Positions 28,142 through 40,457 of a DNA stretch of 64,000 nt are shown piece by piece; within the stretch, counting starts at the first letter, position 1, and each line of letters opens with the position of its first letter. Where the stretch lies: assembly GCF_000521215.1 (NCBI RefSeq), contig NZ_KI928931.1:88134-152133 (forward strand), written 5' to 3'. Source of the DNA: Labrenzia sp. DG1229. Its GTDB lineage: Bacteria > Pseudomonadota > Alphaproteobacteria > Rhizobiales > Stappiaceae. Made by a program: the position numbers and the translations under genes. The notes below the pieces were generated by a model. That model had not been told where the DNA came from. It saw only the letters and a program-made list of their open reading frames with translations, and did no database searches.

Positions 28142-29854
28142 TCACGACATGGTATTCGTGAATTGCTCCGGTCGCCGTCGGACAACGTTCACGTAGTATG
28201 AGATGGCGGTCAAAATGCGCAGGAACGCCTTTCCCAGGTCTTCCTTCCAGTTCTCCGGAAGGCGGCTTCCCGACGTGTCCTGAGCGGTTTCTTCCGGGAA
28301 ACGGAAGCCAAGCAGTCTGTCGACTTCGAGAATGTCAGCCTGCAGTTTCTGAAATTCCCAAGTCGGTAGATTGCTCGCCATGCCGCTGTGGACGTGTGAG
28401 AATTTCTCGGAAAGCTCGGTGAGCTCGCTGTTTTCGGGTGGCGGATCAAGCGGCAGGTCAATGATTTCAATGCGCAAAGAACGCAAGTTTGCGATTGCCC
28501 GGGCAAAATCCTCGCGGATCAGGTCTTCGGAGCTTTCCAGTGAAGAGGCTCCGATTTCAAGATAGTCCGCCAGTGTTTCCGTCTTCACGAGGGGATTTCC
28601 GAGATTGGGTGCGCGAAGGTATTCTTCCAGGAGAGGTGGAAGTGCGGAAAAGGCCGGATCATAGCCCCTCAGTGCTTCACGCGCATCCTTGGCGTCCGAC
28701 AGGTAGTGATCCAGCGCAAGCCTGAACATGTCTCGACTGCCCCGGAAGGCGTCATATACGAATTGCCACTCCGGTATCGTGGCCAGGGTCTGGAGCGTCA
28801 GAAAAACGTTGCTGTCGAATGCCTTGGCAGGGTCGCTCGTCTTTGACGCCATTGTAAAATTGTTGATGTAGCGTTTCACGTCCCGCGGGTTGATCCCGCC
28901 GCCTGCCGAGACGAGATAGCGCAGATGAGGGAGAATATCGTCAATGAGGACGTCTTTCTGTGTTTGCGGCAGCCTCGCCTCAAGGGCCATGGAATTCACG
29001 AGATCTTCAACATTGTCGCTGCTTACCGGTCGCAGTTCGAACGGGACCTGGAAAATCTTCTTGATGTAATCGGCACCTTCTATCGGACGGGTGAGTGGGA
29101 CGTCCGTGTCACCTTCCCGAGACGCGGTCTTGTATATGCTGTCAATGCTCCAGGCGATAACATCCTTGTCGAGACCGACAATAAAAACGAAACCGTCAAG
29201 ATCGAAAAACAGTTTCATGGATTCCAGAACAGAGAGCGCGCCTTTCGGCAGGCAGCGGTCCAGGTCGTCTATGAACACCACAATCCGCCGTGCGGGGTTG
29301 TCTTTCGCGAAGGTTTCAAATGCCAGACTCAAAGCGCGAAAACTGGCGAAATAAGACGATTTCGGAACGCTTGCCTTTTCTTCCTCTTCCTTGATGTTCT
29401 TCGCCGACATCAACATCTTGTTGGCATCGACAGAAATTGAAAGGGCATCTCCCAGCCCGGCCTTAAAAGAAAGGCCGGCTGTGATTGAGTAGGCGACCTG
29501 GCCGATCGTTTTGATCAGAGTTTCGATTTTTTCGTCATTTCCACCCTGATCCTCGAGCCATTTGTCGAGAGCGGCCTGAATTGAATCGAGCAAGGGAATG
29601 ATCAGGTGATCTTCCTTTTCATAGCGCCACGCGCTGAAGTCCACCTTGACGATATTCTTGTTCGGTTTCAGCTTGTGTCGTATGCGCTCCATCAGGGTGG
29701 TCTTTCCAGACCCCCATCCACCGAAAATGCCGATTGCGAATCGGGGTGGACTGTTATGCACGATGTCGGCAAATGCGTTTGCGTACCGGTCAAAACCAAG
29801 CTGTGGAGACTTCGCAGGCTGGTCGAGGATGATCTGCCAATCACTGTGGTCCAT
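28142..29854 (-). CDS. KAP family P-loop NTPase
   Basis: This 570-residue protein has a Walker A GGWGSGKTT at about residues 45-53, the KAP-typical FSAWRYEKEDHLIIPLLDSI, a Walker B RRIVVFIDDLDRC, then SMKLFFDLDGFVFIVGLDKDVI and GINPRDVKRYINNF. KAP NTPases are STAND-like ATPases; some act in antiviral defence or membrane-linked signalling. An insert at about residues 115-150 (QVAYSITAGLSFKAGLGDAL) is weakly hydrophobic, where many KAP proteins carry membrane helices. ATG at 29854 follows GAAGGCAG; upstream in-frame starts lack support. No effector partner gene is adjacent. Confidence 0.92.
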   Translation of the reverse strand: MDHSDWQIILDQPAKSPQLGFDRYANAFADIVHNSPPRFAIGIFGGWGSGKTTLMERIRHKLKPNKNIVKVDFSAWRYEKEDHLIIPLLDSIQAALDKWLEDQGGNDEKIETLIKTIGQVAYSITAGLSFKAGLGDALSISVDANKMLMSAKNIKEEEEKASVPKSSYFASFRALSLAFETFAKDNPARRIVVFIDDLDRCLPKGALSVLESMKLFFDLDGFVFIVGLDKDVIAWSIDSIYKTASREGDTDVPLTRPIEGADYIKKIFQVPFELRPVSSDNVEDLVNSMALEARLPQTQKDVLIDDILPHLRYLVSAGGGINPRDVKRYINNFTMASKTSDPAKAFDSNVFLTLQTLATIPEWQFVYDAFRGSRDMFRLALDHYLSDAKDAREALRGYDPAFSALPPLLEEYLRAPNLGNPLVKTETLADYLEIGASSLESSEDLIREDFARAIANLRSLRIEIIDLPLDPPPENSELTELSEKFSHVHSGMASNLPTWEFQKLQADILEVDRLLGFRFPEETAQDTSGSRLPENWKEDLGKAFLRILTAISYYVNVVRRRPEQFTNTMS

Positions 29855-30187
29855 TGGTCTGCCTTCATTCGAGGATGCCGCGTGTAGGCGGCCAGTCTTG
29901 CTTGCAGTTATTTGAAAGTCGGGCATTACAAGGCGGATTGAACTCGCGGTAAAAACCCGGGCGATCTGCAAACATACACTTCCGATCAATCGACACCTTG
30001 AATGACGCACGCCAGAGGGCCCGCAGCCTCGTGTCGTTGCCAGTCTCAAGCGCATTGAAAACCCATGATTGGCCGCATCATGGACTTAAGTCAAAGGGTT
30101 GAGAGACGTCGCGGACATCATCCCGTGCCGTGTTATCGCCAATTCGCGTCGGATTCGCTTGTGCCGCTTGCATCTGCTTTCAAGTTC
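29855..30187. other. Divergent gap between the KAP NTPase and SahR-like genes
   Basis: About 330 bases without a convincing gene. The minus-strand frame of the KAP ORF stays open through part of it, but the translation has no domain and no ribosome binding site. It must carry the KAP promoter. The palindromic operator described next lies at its right edge. Confidence 0.45.
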
Positions 30188-30207
30188 ATATAAAGATATC
30201 TTTATAT
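30188..30207. promoter_or_regulatory. Perfect 20-bp palindrome, probable SahR-type operator
   Basis: ATATAAAGATATCTTTATAT is its own reverse complement with no mismatch, in a region otherwise of mixed composition. It lies 36 bases before the start of the ArsR-methyltransferase regulator, as expected for autoregulation. ArsR-family dimers bind AT-rich palindromes. By analogy with SahR of the methionine cycle, it would control the regulator-metF unit. Confidence 0.82.
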
Positions 30208-30242
30208 CGACATTGATGCTGACAAGGCATAAGCTACTACGC

Positions 30243-31253
30243 ATGACCGACGAACCGACGCTTTCCGTGGAAGATACGCTTGCCGCCCTCAGGGCTGTCG
30301 GCGAAGCCACACGATTGCGCCTTATCGCATTGCTGGCCGAAAGCGAGTTGACTGTGAAAGATGCGACAGCGATCCTCGGACAGAGCCAGCCGCGCATCTC
30401 ACGCCATCTGAAGCTTCTTGCCGAAGCGGATCTGATACAACGATTTCCTGAAGGGTCGTGGGTGTACTATCGCCTGGCTGATGGTCCTGAAGGCGAACTT
30501 GCCAGGGGACTGGTTGAACGTATTTCCAGAGAAGATCCCGTTCTTGCCGCCGATCAGGAACGTTTCCGGGCCATTCGCAAGGCCAAGGCGGAGGAAGCTG
30601 CTTCCTACTTCGCCGCGCGTGCGCTCACCTGGGACAGGGAACGCTCCCTGCACGTGTCGGAAGATGACGTGGAAACAGCGATGCAATCGGCGCTCGGGGA
30701 TACGCCGTTCCAGTCGTTTCTGGATCTGGGAACGGGTACGGGCCGGCTGCTGGAAGTCTTTTCGGAGCAGTATACCTCTGCACTTGGTATTGATGCGTCG
30801 CACGACATGCTGGCGGTGGCACGGGCAAATCTGGCAAAATCAAAACTTGGCAACGCACAGGTACGCCATGGCGACGTCTATGCCCTGAATGTACCGCCGC
30901 GGTCTTTCGACGTTGTCGCGATCCATCAGGTTCTGCACTTTCTCGATGAGCCGGCGCGGGCACTTGCCGAAGCTGCACGCGCCCTGCGGCCCGGAGGCCG
31001 TCTCATGATCATCGATTTCGCACCGCATGAACTGGAGTTCCTGCGCGACAACCATGCCCACCGCCGGCTCGGCTTTGCCCATGACCAGATGGAGCGCTGG
31101 CTGGAAGCTCTAGAACTCGATCTGGAACAGGTCACCGACCTGGTTCCGGGAGACGACACAAAAAACAACCTAACCGTTACGCTTTGGCTTGCCCGTGATC
31201 GACGCATTGTCACCGATTGGCCCGCGCGCGACACGTCCCGAGAGGTCGCCTGA
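30243..31253 (+). CDS. ArsR-type HTH fused to SAM-dependent methyltransferase domain (SahR-like)
   Basis: This 336-residue protein has an N-terminal ArsR winged HTH (RLRLIALLAESELTVKDATAIL, then QSQPRISRHLKLLAEADLI) and a C-terminal class I methyltransferase fold with motif I FLDLGTGTGRLLEVF and ALGIDASHDML. This architecture, followed directly by metF and near metH, fits SahR, which senses S-adenosylhomocysteine through a methyltransferase-like domain and represses SAM-cycle genes. No Cys metal site is seen. Start 30243 (MTDEPTLS) was chosen over 30099 and 30216, although it lacks a good ribosome binding site. Its stop lies one base before the metF ATG. Confidence 0.88.
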   Translation: MTDEPTLSVEDTLAALRAVGEATRLRLIALLAESELTVKDATAILGQSQPRISRHLKLLAEADLIQRFPEGSWVYYRLADGPEGELARGLVERISREDPVLAADQERFRAIRKAKAEEAASYFAARALTWDRERSLHVSEDDVETAMQSALGDTPFQSFLDLGTGTGRLLEVFSEQYTSALGIDASHDMLAVARANLAKSKLGNAQVRHGDVYALNVPPRSFDVVAIHQVLHFLDEPARALAEAARALRPGGRLMIIDFAPHELEFLRDNHAHRRLGFAHDQMERWLEALELDLEQVTDLVPGDDTKNNLTVTLWLARDRRIVTDWPARDTSREVA

Positions 31254-31254
31254 C

Positions 31255-32166
31255 ATGTCTGAATTTTCGAACCGCCGCTCACACCAGGCCGCTCTATCGC
31301 CAATTACGGCGTCCTTTGAGTTCTTCCCTCCGAAGTCCGACAAAATGGCTGAAACGCTCTGGGGCACGGTCAAGCGGCTGGAACCGCTCAGCCCGTCCTT
31401 TGTTTCCGTAACATACGGCGCTGGTGGCTCGACACGGGAGCGGACCCACAAGACAGTCGAGCGTATCCTGGGGGAAACTGACCTCAGCCCTGCTGCCCAT
31501 CTCACCTGCGTGGGCGCGTCTCGCGAAGAAGTCGATGCCATCATCGAGGATTACTGGAAACTGGGTGTGCGCAATCTGGTTGCGCTGCGCGGGGATCCGC
31601 TGGAGGGCATCGGCAGTCGCTATGTGCCCCGGGAGGACGGCTACGCCTATGCTTCCGATCTTGTGGCCGGGATCAAGAAAATCGCCGATTTCGATATTTC
31701 CGTTTCCGGATATCCTGAAAAACACCCTGAAAGCGGCAGCTGGCAGAGTGAAATCGACAACCTGAAACGCAAGGTTGATGCAGGTGCGGACCGGATAATT
31801 ACCCAGTACTTCTTCGACAATGACATGTTCGATGATTATCTGGATCGGATCGCGGCGGCTGGTATCAACGTGCCGGTGATTCCCGGCATTCTGCCAATCC
31901 ATAATTTCGAGCAGACCATGGTGTTTTCGGCCAAGTGCGGCACCAGTATCCCGTCATGGCTCGCCCGCAGGTTTGCCGGCCTTCACAACGACCCTGAAAC
32001 ACGGAAACTCGTTGGCGTAGCGATTGCCTGCGAACAGGTCATGGATCTAGTCGACCGAGGCATCAACGACTTTCATTTCTACACCATGAACAGGGCTGAT
32101 CTGACCTACGCGATCTGCCACATGCTCGGCATGGGACAGCAAGCACCGGAGAACATGGCAGCCTGA
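31255..32166 (+). CDS. metF: 5,10-methylenetetrahydrofolate reductase
   Basis: This 303-residue flavoprotein reduces 5,10-methylene-THF to 5-methyl-THF, the methyl donor for MetH. Recognisable blocks: SFEFFPPKSDKMAETLW at the N-terminus with the catalytic Glu, SVTYGAGGSTRERT, NLVALRGDP in the flavin/folate site, ADRIITQYFFD, and PVIPGILPI. The ATG at 31255 follows the regulator stop by one base, so translation is probably coupled. With metH 290 bp downstream it forms a complete methyl-transfer module. Confidence 0.96.
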   Translation: MSEFSNRRSHQAALSPITASFEFFPPKSDKMAETLWGTVKRLEPLSPSFVSVTYGAGGSTRERTHKTVERILGETDLSPAAHLTCVGASREEVDAIIEDYWKLGVRNLVALRGDPLEGIGSRYVPREDGYAYASDLVAGIKKIADFDISVSGYPEKHPESGSWQSEIDNLKRKVDAGADRIITQYFFDNDMFDDYLDRIAAAGINVPVIPGILPIHNFEQTMVFSAKCGTSIPSWLARRFAGLHNDPETRKLVGVAIACEQVMDLVDRGINDFHFYTMNRADLTYAICHMLGMGQQAPENMAA

Positions 32167-32457
32167 AGATCCAGGAAGACCCTCAAGCTGAGCCTTGACG
32201 ACAAAGGGCTCGGCTTCCGAATGCGGCAACTGTGTAAGTCTGGCGTTGCACGGTAACTGGGGGCAACTGGCCAAGGCTCTGCAAAACTCCCTTTTTGCTT
32301 GTGGGGATGGGGCCTCGCGTAGGGCAATCGGTCAAACCGAACACCGCGAGAAAAGCTGTTCCTGAAACAGGAGGGACAGCTCGCCCGGCAATTCAAGAGG
32401 CACTTTCACGTTGAGTGCCGATCCAAAATTAACTCGACTGTCCGGAAGGAAATACCC
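32167..32457 (+). promoter_or_regulatory. metF-metH intergenic region with two hairpins near the metH start
   Basis: These 291 bases hold no gene. Two inverted repeats lie in the expected metH leader: a compound hairpin at 32354-32381 (outer AGCTGT/ACAGCT, inner CCTG/CAGG) and GGCACT/AGTGCC at 32399-32419, which ends about 30 bases before the metH ribosome binding site GGAAGGA. I could not match them to the SAM-II, SAH or cobalamin riboswitch consensus. No copy of the 30188 palindrome is present here. Confidence 0.4.
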
Positions 32458-36186
<3,729 letters not shown>

Positions 36187-36216
36187 AATTGCTCGCCCTG
36201 ATTACGTGTCGATGAG

Positions 36217-36257
36217 AAGCCTCCCGTGGAGAGACTACGGGAGGCTTCCTTGTTTTT
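36217..36257 (+). terminator. Rho-independent terminator of metH
   Basis: AAGCCTCCCGT (36217-36227) pairs with ACGGGAGGCTT (36237-36247), an 11-bp perfect stem, followed shortly by TTGTTTTTTG. Confidence 0.9.
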
Positions 36258-36656
36258 TGTGAGCAAACAGAACGGTCTGGGAGATCAATCAGGCGGTTCC
36301 TCGATCAATGAAAAGGTGCGTTCTTGTAATGTGCACGCAGTGCGCTAGAATGAGATTTATCAGGTGGACGGGGATTTCGATTCGCGGACCACAAATGACA
36401 GAAAAAGACTGTGCACACGACCAGAATTCTTCTGGTTCAGCACCGCCAGGACGCCTACAGAGGCCTCGTCGCTGCGTGACCCGCGAGGTTGCTTCGATCC
36501 TGGCGGGAAGCAATCCCAAGGTTTCGGGAGACGTTTGGCGTCTCCCGAATTCTGGTTGCTCTCAATCAGGTTCCTGACCAAGCAAAAAAACTTTCAGATG
36601 ATTTGTCGCTCCCGGTTTCAAACCAGACAAGCGTCACCCCCTTCTGCATAAACGCT
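36258..36656. other. Non-coding region with a strong hairpin
   Basis: About 400 bases with several short overlapping ORFs on both strands, none with a domain or good ribosome binding site. A perfect 11-bp hairpin, TTCGGGAGACG (36523-36533) with CGTCTCCCGAA (36539-36549), lies inside, and the word CAGAATTCT/GAATTCTGG appears on both sides of it (about 36421 and 36548). It may be an RNA element or a degenerate repeat; I cannot name it. Confidence 0.45.
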
Positions 36657-37241
36657 TTAAATCAGCAAGCTGATCGCCAGGTACCCGGCGATCCCATAAA
36701 GGGAAAGCAGACTGAGGCTCATGAACAATCCGCGCGCACCGCTCTTTCCGGTCAAAAAGCTGAACGTGTGGCCGAGCCGTCCCAGCGCAAATCCGATCAG
36801 CCAGAAGCCTGCCGCCATGGCAGATGGAGACACCAGCGAAAATACGAAAGCCAAGAGGGCAAACAACGTGGTGTTCTCCGTTGCATTTCTGTGGGCATTG
36901 TGATGCCGTTCCAGTTCGGCGAACCCGTCTTGCGTGACATCTTCCCTGGTGAAGCCGCTGGTTTTCCATTCTTCAGGCGTTGCGCGAATGTTGTACTTAA
37001 GCCTCGTCAACTCGGTGCTTGTCATCAACCAGGTGTGGTTCAAGACAAGCATCAGACCTGCAATGACGAGTGAAACAAGGATTTCGTGCGAGGGTAAGGC
37101 TATCGACACGGTACCGATCCCGAAGACCGCCAGACTCAGCGCGAGGCTGATCAAAATCAGCGCAACCGGGTAGGCCTTGATGACAAGGGCAACCCGTTTC
37201 TTGTTGTCGACCTGGTGAGGCACGTTAGAATTGAATCCCAA
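36657..37241 (-). CDS. MAPEG family membrane protein
   Basis: This 194-residue protein has four predicted helices. It carries the MAPEG pattern ELERHHNAHRNATENTTLFALLAFVFSL (R/N/E in the glutathione site) and later FALGRLGHTFSFLTGKSGAR. MAPEG proteins are membrane glutathione transferases or peroxidases. The N-terminus is uncertain: TTG at 37241 gives the longest form but has no clear ribosome binding site; GTG at 37223 is possible. It also has an unusually long loop between helices 1 and 2 (RLKYNIRATPEEWKTSGFTRED). Confidence 0.8.
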   Translation of the reverse strand: MGFNSNVPHQVDNKKRVALVIKAYPVALILISLALSLAVFGIGTVSIALPSHEILVSLVIAGLMLVLNHTWLMTSTELTRLKYNIRATPEEWKTSGFTREDVTQDGFAELERHHNAHRNATENTTLFALLAFVFSLVSPSAMAAGFWLIGFALGRLGHTFSFLTGKSGARGLFMSLSLLSLYGIAGYLAISLLI

Positions 37242-37298
37242 GTGAGTTACAGAATTGACTGAAACCGGTCACACGTAGTTCGTGGAGCCGAATGGATT

Positions 37299-37994
37299 CT
37301 AGTCGAGGCTTGAAGGAAAAAGCCTGTTTAGGTTTTCGTGGCCATTTGGAGAAATGTGGACCACACGGCTGTTTTTTTCGCGCCGAAGCCAGCCTTCTTC
37401 CTGGAACCGGACCAGGAGCGCTGCTCCGAGTGATCCTGCTAGATGGTTACGCCGTTCGCTCCAGTCAAGACAGGCCCTGCAGATCGGACGGCGCGACAGC
37501 CTGAGACCCGCGAGATCGACACCGAAGCCGGTGACAAAATCTTCGCCACTGGCTGTAAGGCCCAAACCTCCCTTGTCCTGTGTGATTTTCAAAAAATCGC
37601 GCGACTGCAAACTGTCGAAGATCCTGACCGCCATATCGCCGGCAAGGTGATCATAACAGACACGGGACGTTCGCATGGCCGGATCGCGAGGCCCAGTGCG
37701 CGTGCGCAGATGCCCCTTGCGGGCAGCAAGTCCCATGAGGGCTTCGAGTGTCGTGCCGACATCGGGACCTGAAAGCGTGAAATAGCGGTGACGGCCCTGC
37801 TTCGCCTGAACCAGCAGCCCGCCTTCCTGCAGTTTTTTCAGGTGCGAACTGGCCGTCTGGCCGGTGATGCCGGCCTCGGCCGCCAATTCCGTTGCCGTCA
37901 GTGCCTTGCCGCTCATGAGAGCACTCAAGATGTTGGCGCGGGCCGGATCTCCGATCAGGGCGCCGATGCGAGTAATGTCTGGTCCGTCTTTCAT
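37299..37994 (-). CDS. ArsR family transcriptional regulator
   Basis: This 231-residue regulator has a single winged HTH (DPARANILSALMSGKALTATELA, GITGQTASSHLKKLQEGGLL) followed by a longer C-terminal region with paired Cys (RRPICRACLDWSERRNH) that resembles a small metal or thiol-responsive domain. The ATG at 37994 gives MKDGPDITRIGALIGDPARAN, the normal family start; the frame is open 29 codons upstream. It is divergent from the NIPSNAP-ABM-exporter-cupin run, which it probably represses. Confidence 0.9.
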   Translation of the reverse strand: MKDGPDITRIGALIGDPARANILSALMSGKALTATELAAEAGITGQTASSHLKKLQEGGLLVQAKQGRHRYFTLSGPDVGTTLEALMGLAARKGHLRTRTGPRDPAMRTSRVCYDHLAGDMAVRIFDSLQSRDFLKITQDKGGLGLTASGEDFVTGFGVDLAGLRLSRRPICRACLDWSERRNHLAGSLGAALLVRFQEEGWLRREKNSRVVHISPNGHENLNRLFPSSLD

Positions 37995-38070
37995 GGTTCG
38001 ATCCTCATCGAAGCATTCTCGCCGCAGACCATGGCACAAACCGTCTTCAGGACCAACCGAAAAGGACCGG

Positions 38071-38405
38071 ATGATGATCACATGTTTTATCCGCTATCAC
38101 ATCGACCCCACCAAAAGGGAAGCCTTCGAGGAATATGCCCGCAACTGGGGTCAGGCGATCCCACGCTGTGGTGCAGACCTGATCGGCTACTTCGCGCCAC
38201 ACGAAGGATCAACCACACGTGCGTATGGCGTTTATTCCATTGAAAGCCTGGCCGCCTATAAACCTATCGCGCGCGTCTCGCCGCCGATCCTCTCGGACAA
38301 ATGAATTATGAATTCGCCAACAGAGAAAAATTCATCTTGCGGGAAGACCGTACGTTTCTGACACTGGCCTCCGCGCCGCATGGCGAAGGGGAGAGTGGAA
38401 ATTGA
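38071..38405 (+). pseudogene. NIPSNAP family protein with a frameshift near 38258-38264
   Basis: The frame from 38071 gives MMITCFIRYHIDPTKREAFE up to ESLAAY, a clear NIPSNAP domain start, then an unrelated tail stopping at 38304. The missing half ([17 protein letters not shown], then [19 protein letters not shown]) is present in the next frame and ends with TGA at 38403-38405. The gap between AAYK and YRARL needs one more base, so a single-base deletion in GCCTATAAACCTATCG explains it. The intact protein would be about 111 residues. The function of these dimeric alpha+beta-barrel proteins is mostly unknown. The gene leads a run with an ABM enzyme, DMT exporter and cupin. Confidence 0.85.
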
Positions 38406-38746
38406 TTGCAGTGATTTTCGAAGTCATTCCGCATGCGGACAAAAAGCAAAACTATCTTGATACGGCGGCGGAGATACGTCCGCTTCTTGAAGAGATCGAT
38501 GGCTTTGTTTCCGTTGAACGATTCCAGAGCCTGAGCGACCCTGAAAAACTGCTCTCCGTTTCGTTTTTCCGCGACGAAGAGGCCCTGAATGAATGGCGCA
38601 GGCTGACCGCACACAGAAAAGCGCAGCAAATCGGCCGAACCAGCTATTTCAAGGACTACAGGCTGCGTGTTGCGCACGTTCTTCGGGATTACGGCATGGA
38701 TGACCGTGAAGCAGCGCCTTCTGACAGCCTTGCAGTGCACGGCTGA
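38402..38746 (+). CDS. Antibiotic biosynthesis monooxygenase (ABM) domain protein
   Basis: This 114-residue dimeric ferredoxin-like domain ([54 protein letters not shown]) matches the ABM superfamily of cofactor-free or heme-handling monooxygenases. The start is TTG at 38402, nested in AATTGA, so it overlaps the stop of the NIPSNAP gene by four bases and is probably translationally coupled to it. If the NIPSNAP frameshift is real, coupling would be lost because translation would stop 100 bases earlier. Confidence 0.85.
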   Translation: MIAVIFEVIPHADKKQNYLDTAAEIRPLLEEIDGFVSVERFQSLSDPEKLLSVSFFRDEEALNEWRRLTAHRKAQQIGRTSYFKDYRLRVAHVLRDYGMDDREAAPSDSLAVHG

Positions 38747-38757
38747 CGTTTCGGATC

Positions 38758-39669
38758 ATGCAGAACCGGTCTTTCGAATACGCACTGCTGGGTTTTCTCG
38801 CCCTTTTGTGGGGCTCGTCCTACATGTGGATCGGTCTTGCACTTGAGACGTTTCCGCCAGCAACCCTGATGGCCATACGCGTGGTGCTGGCTTCGGCCGT
38901 GCTCTTGCTGATCATGGCGTTTCAGGGCATGGGTCTGCCGCTGGACCGGCGAAGCTGGTGGCTCTTCTTCACCCAGTCGCTTTTGAACAGCACCGGTCCG
39001 TGGCTGCTTCTGGCCTGGGGACAGCAATATGCCGGAACGGCGGTTTCCAGTGTCCTCAATTCCACATCACCGCTTTGGGTCTTTGCACTTTCCTATCTTG
39101 TGCTGCGACGTGGCCAGTTTCCGGGAGGGCATCAATTGACCGGCGCGCTGCTCGGTTTCACCGGAGTTGTGCTGATCATCGGTGTCGGAGCACTGGACAA
39201 TCTCGGCCAGAACCTCGTTCCGCAACTCGCTGTCTTTTTCAGCGCCGCGCTTTACGGCATGGCGGCCCTTCGAGGGCAACTTTTCAAGGGTTTGCCACCG
39301 ATCGTGCCTGCGACCGGCACCCTTGTCTGCTCCTCATTGGTGCTTGTGCCCCTGAGCCTTCTGACCGAGGAACCCTGGACCCTGTCACCGAATGCTGTCG
39401 GATGGACTTCTACGATCGTTCTCGGCCTGGCCTGCACGGCGCTGGCTTTCCTGATCTATTTCCGTTTGCTCTCGACACTTGGAGCCATGGGCACCGCAAG
39501 CCAGGCGTACCTGCGCGCGGGTGTCGGGGTTTTCCTGGGCGTGATGTTTTTGTCCGAAAGACTGGATTTGGAAACCTTCGCCGGAATTTGCCTTGCCATT
39601 CTGGGGGTCATTCTGATCAACTGGCCAAAGAGCAGCAATGCGGTAAAGTCGACGCATGCTGCCAAGTAA
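38758..39669 (+). CDS. EamA/DMT family transporter
   Basis: This 303-residue inner-membrane protein has ten predicted helices in two EamA repeats, starting with FLALLWGSSYMWIGLALETFPPATLMAIR. The second repeat begins near VPQLAVFFSAALYGMAA. It lies 12 bases after the ABM gene and 16 before the cupin gene, so it belongs to that unit. It probably exports a small metabolite; the substrate is unknown. Confidence 0.9.
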   Translation: MQNRSFEYALLGFLALLWGSSYMWIGLALETFPPATLMAIRVVLASAVLLLIMAFQGMGLPLDRRSWWLFFTQSLLNSTGPWLLLAWGQQYAGTAVSSVLNSTSPLWVFALSYLVLRRGQFPGGHQLTGALLGFTGVVLIIGVGALDNLGQNLVPQLAVFFSAALYGMAALRGQLFKGLPPIVPATGTLVCSSLVLVPLSLLTEEPWTLSPNAVGWTSTIVLGLACTALAFLIYFRLLSTLGAMGTASQAYLRAGVGVFLGVMFLSERLDLETFAGICLAILGVILINWPKSSNAVKSTHAAK

Positions 39670-39684
39670 CTGGCGAGGGATCTT

Positions 39685-40092
39685 ATGAGCTTTCTGACCG
39701 TTTACAAGGCCGGTTCCAGGCCGAGCAAACGCGCCAACCCGGACTATTTCACCGGAATTGTCTGGCAGGAACCGGTGATTGAAGCCCCCGCGCCCGCACG
39801 GGTGAGGGCCTTGAGAGTGTTTTTCGAACCGGCTGCCCGGACCCACTGGCACACGCATCCGCTGGGACAAACCCTTCATGTGCTTGATGGCGCTGGTTTC
39901 GTGCAGCTTTGGGGGCAGGACAAGCTGCCGATCCTGCCCGGTGACGTGGTCTGGATTCCACCCGGCATGAAACACTGGCACGGTGCCGGTCCGCAAACCT
40001 CCCTGGTGCATCTCGCGATCCAGGAGGAAAGCGATGGGGCCGTTGCCGACTGGCTTGAAGCGGTCGACGAGGCGACTTACGCAAAGACCTGA
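39685..40092 (+). CDS. Cupin domain protein, mandelonitrile lyase-like
   Basis: This 135-residue single-domain cupin has motif 1 as [21 protein letters not shown] (His-x-His-x4-5-Glu/Gln metal ligands, with Gln where Glu is usual) and motif 2 as [17 protein letters not shown]. This arrangement is shared with the small bacterial hydroxynitrile lyase-like cupins and with carboxymuconolactone-related proteins. It is the last gene of the NIPSNAP/ABM/DMT run. The actual reaction is unknown. Confidence 0.88.
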   Translation: MSFLTVYKAGSRPSKRANPDYFTGIVWQEPVIEAPAPARVRALRVFFEPAARTHWHTHPLGQTLHVLDGAGFVQLWGQDKLPILPGDVVWIPPGMKHWHGAGPQTSLVHLAIQEESDGAVADWLEAVDEATYAKT

Positions 40093-40103
40093 AAATCGGG
40101 AAA

Positions 40104-40340
40104 TCAGGAAACGGCAAGTGAGACGGGCTCGTCCGCGCCCTGCGCGGTCGGTTTCGCATTGCTGACTGCGTCTCCTGACTTCGAAAGCAAAGAGGAACAT
40201 GCGGACTGGAGGATGCCGAAAAGCAAGCCAAGTGTGTTGTAAGCATCGTTGCTTCGAATGGCTCTTGCCCGTTTGTCATAGAACGCAAGGTCAATCGATC
40301 CGTCGTTCAAAGTGCGGTAGTCGGTTGAGTGTCCGGTCAT
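40104..40340 (-). CDS. Small conserved-looking protein of unknown function
   Basis: This 78-residue protein starts MTGHSTDYRTLNDGSIDLAF with an excellent ribosome binding site (AAGGAGGAAGACC), which is the main argument that it is real. The middle YDKRARAIRSNDAYNTLGLLFG has mixed charge and a short amphipathic helix; the C-terminus is low-complexity. No domain is recognised. It is convergent with the cupin gene. Confidence 0.65.
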   Translation of the reverse strand: MTGHSTDYRTLNDGSIDLAFYDKRARAIRSNDAYNTLGLLFGILQSACSSLLSKSGDAVSNAKPTAQGADEPVSLAVS

Positions 40341-40457
40341 GGTCTTCCTCCTTGAACTGATGCAAGCAGAATGGACGCCCATGACGGGTTCCGCTTGAAG
40401 GGAACCTTTAGAACAGCTTGTGTTTTCCTTGATTTTTCACCTGCCAAATTGCGTTGA

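Noticed and set aside
32167..32457. Cobalamin riboswitch upstream of metH
   Set aside because: Words such as GGGGCAACTGG recall part of a B12 element, but the B12 box and core order are not present.
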